NCBI GenBank assembly: GCA_018063485.1
Contig: JAGPBG010000128.1
Location: 1 to 6,701, forward strand
From: Cypionkella sp.
GTDB taxonomy: Bacteria > Pseudomonadota > Alphaproteobacteria > Rhodobacterales > Rhodobacteraceae
Reading direction: 5' to 3'
Length of the DNA: 6,701 nucleotides
A model generated the notes under the pieces. That model worked only from the letters and a program-made list of their open reading frames with translations. It had not been told where the DNA came from and did no database searches. A program made the translations under genes and the position numbers. Each line of letters opens with the position of its first letter. The first letter of the stretch is position 1. Shown in pieces: positions 5,150 through 6,701 of this stretch.

Positions 5150-6701
5150 AAAAAGCCTTTTTCTGATCGTCCCATCTTCGCGCCCCTTATGCCCTTGGCG
5201 CTGATCCTGGCCGCCACCGCGTTCACGCTGACGCTAAGCCCCTCTCTGATCCCACGCAGTGGCCTTTTGCAGGGCGCGGTGGGCGGGATCAGTTTTGCTT
5301 TGGTTTACGCTATTTGCGCGGGCCTGATCGCGCTTTGGGTTTGGCTGGATCTGCCCACGGCCAAGAATCCAAGGCTGCACTGGATTCCCTTTGCGTTGGC
5401 AGCGATCATTCTCACCTACGGCCTTGCCAGCGCGACCGGTTGGCAAAATGCAGTCCGCAAAGCGGTTGGAATGGAACCGGTTGAATCTGCCCGGCCTTTG
5501 ATCATCGCAGCAACCGGGCTGGTCGTGGCGGCGCTTTTGCTGTTTTTCGGGCGGGTATTTCGCCGCGCGGCGGTTCTTGTGGCAAACAGACTGGCCGTCT
5601 TGTTGCCGCCAAGAGTGGCAATCACACTCGGAACCATCTTTGTGGCCTGGCTTTTCTGGTCAATCGGCAACGGGGTGTTGGTTCATTCCGCGCTGCGCTT
5701 CATGGACGCAAGCTACGCTCAGGTTGATGCTTTGATACCGGCGGACGAGGGACGGCCAAGTGATCCGCGCAAATCCGGGAGTGTGGCTTCGCTGGCAAGT
5801 TGGCAAAGCCTCGGCGCTGCCGGGCGCGACCGCGTCAATGCCGCTCCGGATTCGGCAACGATTGGCAAGATCACCGGCACTCCAGCCATCGAGCCTTTGC
5901 GCGTCTATGTCGGTCTGAACAGTGCCAAAGACCCCGCCGCCCGCGCCGACCTTGCCTTGGCCGAATTGATCCGCATTGGGGCTTTTGACCGCAAGTTGTT
6001 GGTGATAGCCACTCCAACCGGTACCGGATGGATTGATCCGGCTTCGGTTGCGCCGCTGGAGTTTCTGTGGGGCGGTGATGTGGCCTCGGTTTCGGTACAA
6101 TATTCCTATCTGCCAAGCTGGTTGTCGCTGTTGGTCGAGCCTGAATATGGCCATGAAACCGCCCGAGCGGTGTTTTCCCGCATCTATGATCATTGGCGGC
6201 AATTGCCGAAACACAGCCGACCACGGCTCTATCTGCACGGGCTCAGCCTTGGATCGCTGAATTCGGATATCTCGCTTGATTTCTTCAACGTGCTCGGTGA
6301 TCCGCCGCAGGGTGCATTCTGGGTCGGACCACCTTTTGCCAGCCGTTCCTGGCCGCAATTCACCAAAGACCGCGACATTGGCACGCCCGCTTGGTCGCCC
6401 CGCTTCCGGGATGGATCACTGGTGCGGTTCACCACGCAGGCCGATACCACAGCCGATGCAACCGCGCCATGGGGCCCAATGCGGATGATTTATCTGCAAT
6501 ATCCTTCGGATGCGATTGCCTTTTTTGAACCCGCCAGTTTCTATCGTGCGCCCGCCTGGATGGCAAATCCGCGTGGCCCCGATGTCTCGCCCGCGCTGCG
6601 CTGGGTGCCAGTGGTCACCTTCGTGCAATTGCTCACCGATATGATGACAGCTACAACGACGAACCCTGGCCACGGCCATGTCTATGCCGCACGCGATTAT
6701 C
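5147..6701 (+). CDS. Membrane-anchored alpha/beta-hydrolase, Abhydrolase_9 family, C-terminus cut by window end
   Basis: An open frame of 518 codons from GTG to the window edge with no stop. The N-terminal half has five hydrophobic helices (about 11-30, 43-66, 80-97, 117-135, 158-178). The TLSPSLIPRSGLLQG segment (29-43) is typical, as I recall, of the Abhydrolase_9 N-terminal membrane domain. The soluble hydrolase domain begins near residue 200. It has the nucleophile elbow GLSLG with Ser367, a YPSDAI segment with Asp455 as likely acid, and GHGHVY with His509 and His511 as candidates for the catalytic base. The family is usually about 540-600 residues, so most of it is present. Substrates are not established; an esterase or lipase-like activity at the membrane is inferred from the fold. 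The gene is divergent from the LysR-EamA unit with 142 bp between starts. Base composition is like its neighbours. The shape and catalytic motifs are clear; topology is uncertain. Confidence 0.9.
   Translation, partial: MKKPFSDRPIFAPLMPLALILAATAFTLTLSPSLIPRSGLLQGAVGGISFALVYAICAGLIALWVWLDLPTAKNPRLHWIPFALAAIILTYGLASATGWQNAVRKAVGMEPVESARPLIIAATGLVVAALLLFFGRVFRRAAVLVANRLAVLLPPRVAITLGTIFVAWLFWSIGNGVLVHSALRFMDASYAQVDALIPADEGRPSDPRKSGSVASLASWQSLGAAGRDRVNAAPDSATIGKITGTPAIEPLRVYVGLNSAKDPAARADLALAELIRIGAFDRKLLVIATPTGTGWIDPASVAPLEFLWGGDVASVSVQYSYLPSWLSLLVEPEYGHETARAVFSRIYDHWRQLPKHSRPRLYLHGLSLGSLNSDISLDFFNVLGDPPQGAFWVGPPFASRSWPQFTKDRDIGTPAWSPRFRDGSLVRFTTQADTTADATAPWGPMRMIYLQYPSDAIAFFEPASFYRAPAWMANPRGPDVSPALRWVPVVTFVQLLTDMMTATTTNPGHGHVYAARDY

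Noticed and set aside
5660..6358. 232-codon open frame on the minus strand opposite the hydrolase gene
   Set aside because: The plus-strand frame carries membrane helices and the GLSLG nucleophile elbow; the antisense frame shows no motif.

Overview
The window looks like chromosomal DNA from an alphaproteobacterium, most likely a member of the Rhodobacterales (Roseobacter group). I infer this from the moderately high GC content, the style of the LysR N-terminus and of the tRNA-Arg(ACG), and the pairing of a TVP38/TMEM64 membrane protein with a flavoprotein disulfide reductase. No database search was possible, so the taxonomy is inference.

Layout. (1) Positions 1-3053, plus strand: the 3' end of a TVP38/TMEM64-family membrane protein gene, then one base later an FAD/NAD(P)-dependent disulfide oxidoreductase of the mercuric reductase/lipoamide dehydrogenase superfamily, then after a 65-bp gap a two-transmembrane sensor histidine kinase. 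The first two genes are almost certainly one transcription unit. The kinase may be read from the same transcript. No response regulator lies in the window. (2) Positions 3054-3191: a strong inverted repeat directly after the kinase stop codon, then a complete tRNA-Arg(ACG) with an encoded CCA end. (3) Positions 3245-5004, minus strand: a LysR-type regulator followed by an EamA/DMT-family exporter, overlapping by 7 bp and so probably translationally coupled. They converge on the tRNA. (4) Positions 5005-5146: a divergent intergenic region holding an imperfect 18-bp dyad next to the regulator and a G-rich ribosome binding site for the next gene. (5) Positions 5147-6701, plus strand: a large GTG-initiated gene for a membrane-anchored alpha/beta-hydrolase (Abhydrolase_9 family), open to the window edge, with nucleophile-elbow serine, acid and histidine candidates all visible.

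The left unit couples a membrane protein of unknown activity with a soluble flavin/disulfide reductase and perhaps a membrane sensor, which suggests an uncharacterised redox or envelope function. The regulator-exporter pair looks like a self-contained export module controlled by its own LysR protein. I see no mobile element, CRISPR array, phage gene or broken gene. Most of the window is ordinary core-type content. The most open questions are the substrate of the reductase, the partner of the kinase and the substrate of the membrane hydrolase.
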